Shown here: piece by piece, positions 58,481-60,000 of the stretch | Numbering within the stretch: position 1 is the stretch's first letter | How the letters are laid out: every line of letters begins with the position of its first letter | Assembly (NCBI GenBank): GCA_015478945.1 | Contig: JABUQX010007628.1 | Coordinates: forward strand, 1 to 60,000 | Source of the DNA: Trachelipus rathkii | Taxonomy: Eukaryota > Arthropoda > Malacostraca > Isopoda > Trachelipodidae | DNA length: 60,000 bases | Reading direction: 5' to 3' | Made by a program: the position numbers and the translations under genes | The notes under the pieces: generated by a model | Seen by the model: the letters and a program-made list of their open reading frames with translations, nothing else | Databases searched by the model: none | What the model was told of the DNA's origin: nothing

Positions 58481-59200
58481 CAGCATGTCCCAGAATGAAA
58501 CGGCGCCACTTCATAAGCTGGTACAGTGATGGAAATAAGAGCATAATACTCTATACATGTACGCTCGGTAACGCTGGTTTAGCTGTATCCCCGTAACAAA
58601 ACGTTAATGAACATAGCATACATGTATTGAGTAATATGCATCAATGTACCCGTTGTAGGAGAGAGTGCGTGGTGTGTAATATCAAGTAAGACGAACTATG
58701 TTTTCCTGGGAAATTTTACTGTAAGTTGGCCCAGGACCTGATTAAAATACTATACTCCTTGAAGAGTCTTACACTATTTTAAAATTGAGCACTACTAAGT
58801 AATCTAAAATATAAACTAAATAATGTATATTTAAAAAAGGTCTTAGTTCTAATCTCCCGGATAAGCACTAATTGACTTTCGAATTTAGTCTACGGAGGAT
58901 CTAGTCTGAAGGTGGGACTGAAGTAATAATCATCAGTTTCAGTTGAAGCAATATTCCACTACTGTAACAGAAAAGAATAGAGAACTATACCATACAAACC
59001 ACAAAAGTCAATTCAAGATCCAAAGGGATAGTGAAAACACAACTTTCTTAAAAATTATTTTATTGTTCCATTGCTAAAATATGTACAAGTTTGATTTTGA
59101 CGAGACTATGGGTTCCTTTTGAGAGGAACAGGAAAAATTTAATTTGGCTTTAGAAAATCAATCTGTAATATTGAAGAGAAACAGGAAATCCTAGTGATGT
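58481..59200. other. Spacer, nothing firmly recognised
   Basis: Unique sequence. CAGCATGTCCCAGAATGAAA at 58,482 resembles the short termini of Tc1/mariner-like repeats in arthropods, but no partner was seen. Confidence 0.4.
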
Positions 59201-59206
59201 ACGCTG

Positions 59207-59300
59207 GGCAAATACCCAGTGGGCAGGCATTTTATTAAAATGGGCATTTGTCCAGGCATTTGCCCATTTCATAAATGCCCGCCCAAAAACTGGGCATTTA
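59207..59300. repeat. Hairpin element with TGGGCATTT words
   Basis: GGGCAGGCATTTTATTAAAA at 59,221 pairs with TTTCATAAATGCCCGCCC ending at 59,284, and CTGGGCAAATACCCAG at 59,210 is itself palindromic. It looks like the core or end of a small DNA element. The 79-codon plus-strand frame over it is spurious. Confidence 0.6.
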
Positions 59301-59439
59301 TAAAATTATCAGTAAAAGATGAATTATTGACAGCATTTGAAAAAAAAAAACATTCAAAATATAGTTATTTCATTTTTCGCATTTGTATTTATGTATTGTA
59401 TTGTATTTATATTATCTCGTCATCAGTCACCCACCTTCC

Positions 59440-59650
59440 CTCCCAAGACTGGCGGTAAAAAAGTTTGCCAACATGGCACCGGAGCAGAAAAGTATAAGAG
59501 AATAATATGACGGCAAGTCGAAAATTAAGCACAGCTTTACCGTCCCCTTTTATACCTTTTAGTGAGAACTAGTACAGTCAGAAAATCCACCTTAGAGCTT
59601 CATGGAATCGCAACAGACCCTTCACAATAGCATCTCGTCAAACATAGAAA
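59440..59650 (-). repeat. Second LINE family A 3' UTR fragment
   Basis: Matches the 3' UTR at 57,985-58,140 in order: GGxACxGGAgCAGAAAAGTA, GACGGCAAGTCGAAAA, CAGAAAATCCACCTTAGAG against the CCACCCTGAG block, then GACCCTTCACaaTAGCATCTCGT. No coding tail follows. Confidence 0.55.
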
Positions 59651-60000
59651 CATTAGAAATAAAAAGACAGTAAGAAGCCACGTGGGCCTTTCAAGATTGT
59701 CCCAGTCGAGCCCCCAGAACCGTGCATCAACTTAACTTGTTAAAGGAAGTTGACAAAAAGCATCCTAGGGCTTGTCAATAACTTGCTAGTATACACAAGT
59801 CTAAAACGATGCTCATGCAAATCACAAAACATACCTAGGCGTCAATAACCTTTCATCGTATACACAAAGTCTACAACTAAAAAAAAAAAAAACTATAGCT
59901 AAAGTACACGCCAACCACACTACAAGCTTTAATAACTTATAGTAAACATGCAGTTTAACCTTAATAAAACTACTGGAACAAAAAACCCGCTAATTGACTT
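59651..60000. other. Unique end of window
   Basis: A short imperfect direct repeat (CTAGTATACACAAGTCTA near 59,785 and CGTATACACAAAGTCTACAA near 59,857) is visible. No exon of the upstream gene was recognised. Confidence 0.4.

Overview
This is a repeat-saturated, AT-rich animal nuclear window, most likely from a malacostracan (probably decapod) crustacean. The reasons are long (TA)n and (ATT)n microsatellites, Penelope, gypsy, BEL/Pao-like and hAT elements, and a LINE family whose protein ends in a 'LRWFG..ERM' and 'GECAG' block that I associate with crab and shrimp genomes. The species-level inference rests on family resemblance only. No bacterial-type gene order, rRNA, tRNA or CRISPR array is visible.

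Layout. 1-6.26 kb: AT microsatellite blocks around a decayed LINE (3.39-5.13 kb, +). 6.28-9.66 kb: a mosaic of different short tandem repeats with one GC-rich island near 8.0 kb. 9.67-13.2 kb: a 3.5-kb imperfect palindrome with almost no spacer. 13.46-14.22 kb: a decayed gene of an uncharacterised mobile-element-like family. 14.8-16.65 kb: two 574-bp direct repeats flanking an intact 194-aa gag-like ORF, a compact gag-only LTR element. 16.8-21.75 kb: nested inverted repeats, including a 3.4-kb element with about 0.9-kb terminal inverted repeats around a DDE-like transposase. 21.9-24.9 kb: a hAT transposase pseudogene (-) split by a 998-bp TA-flanked element. 25-27 kb: microsatellites inside an inverted-repeat pair. 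26.8-31.6 kb: LINE endonuclease fragment (+), a LINE with poly(A) tail (-), and a Penelope-like element (+) with RT, GIY-YIG-like domain and a hammerhead-like motif. 31.7-39.9 kb: AT repeats enclosing two hAT-like non-autonomous elements, a Jockey/CR1-like fragment and a second copy of the 27.6-29.4 kb LINE. 40-41.9 kb: gypsy pol remnant. 42-51 kb: mostly empty, with BEL/Pao-like and CR1-like remnants and a clean 301-bp hAT MITE. 51.5-54.1 kb: decayed satellite of about 190 bp. 55.6-57.7 kb: two coding exons of what looks like the only cellular gene. 57.9-60 kb: LINE 3' ends and a hairpin element.

Almost all recognisable coding sequence is transposon-derived and broken. The two exceptions are the gag-like ORF at 15,427-16,011 and the spliced gene near 55.7-57.7 kb, which has open frames and canonical splice sites and probably continues past the window. 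Many breaks are single-base indels, often in homopolymers, so some 'pseudogenes' may be consensus errors of a noisy long-read assembly. The palindrome at 9.7-13.2 kb is also suspicious for that reason.

The most unusual material is the gag-only LTR element, the family of elements built from a recurring GGTCCGAxTxxCCCC motif (16.8-23.3 kb, with a relative inside the intron at 56 kb), and the long-TIR transposon whose left arm carries a short patch copied from its own transposase gene.
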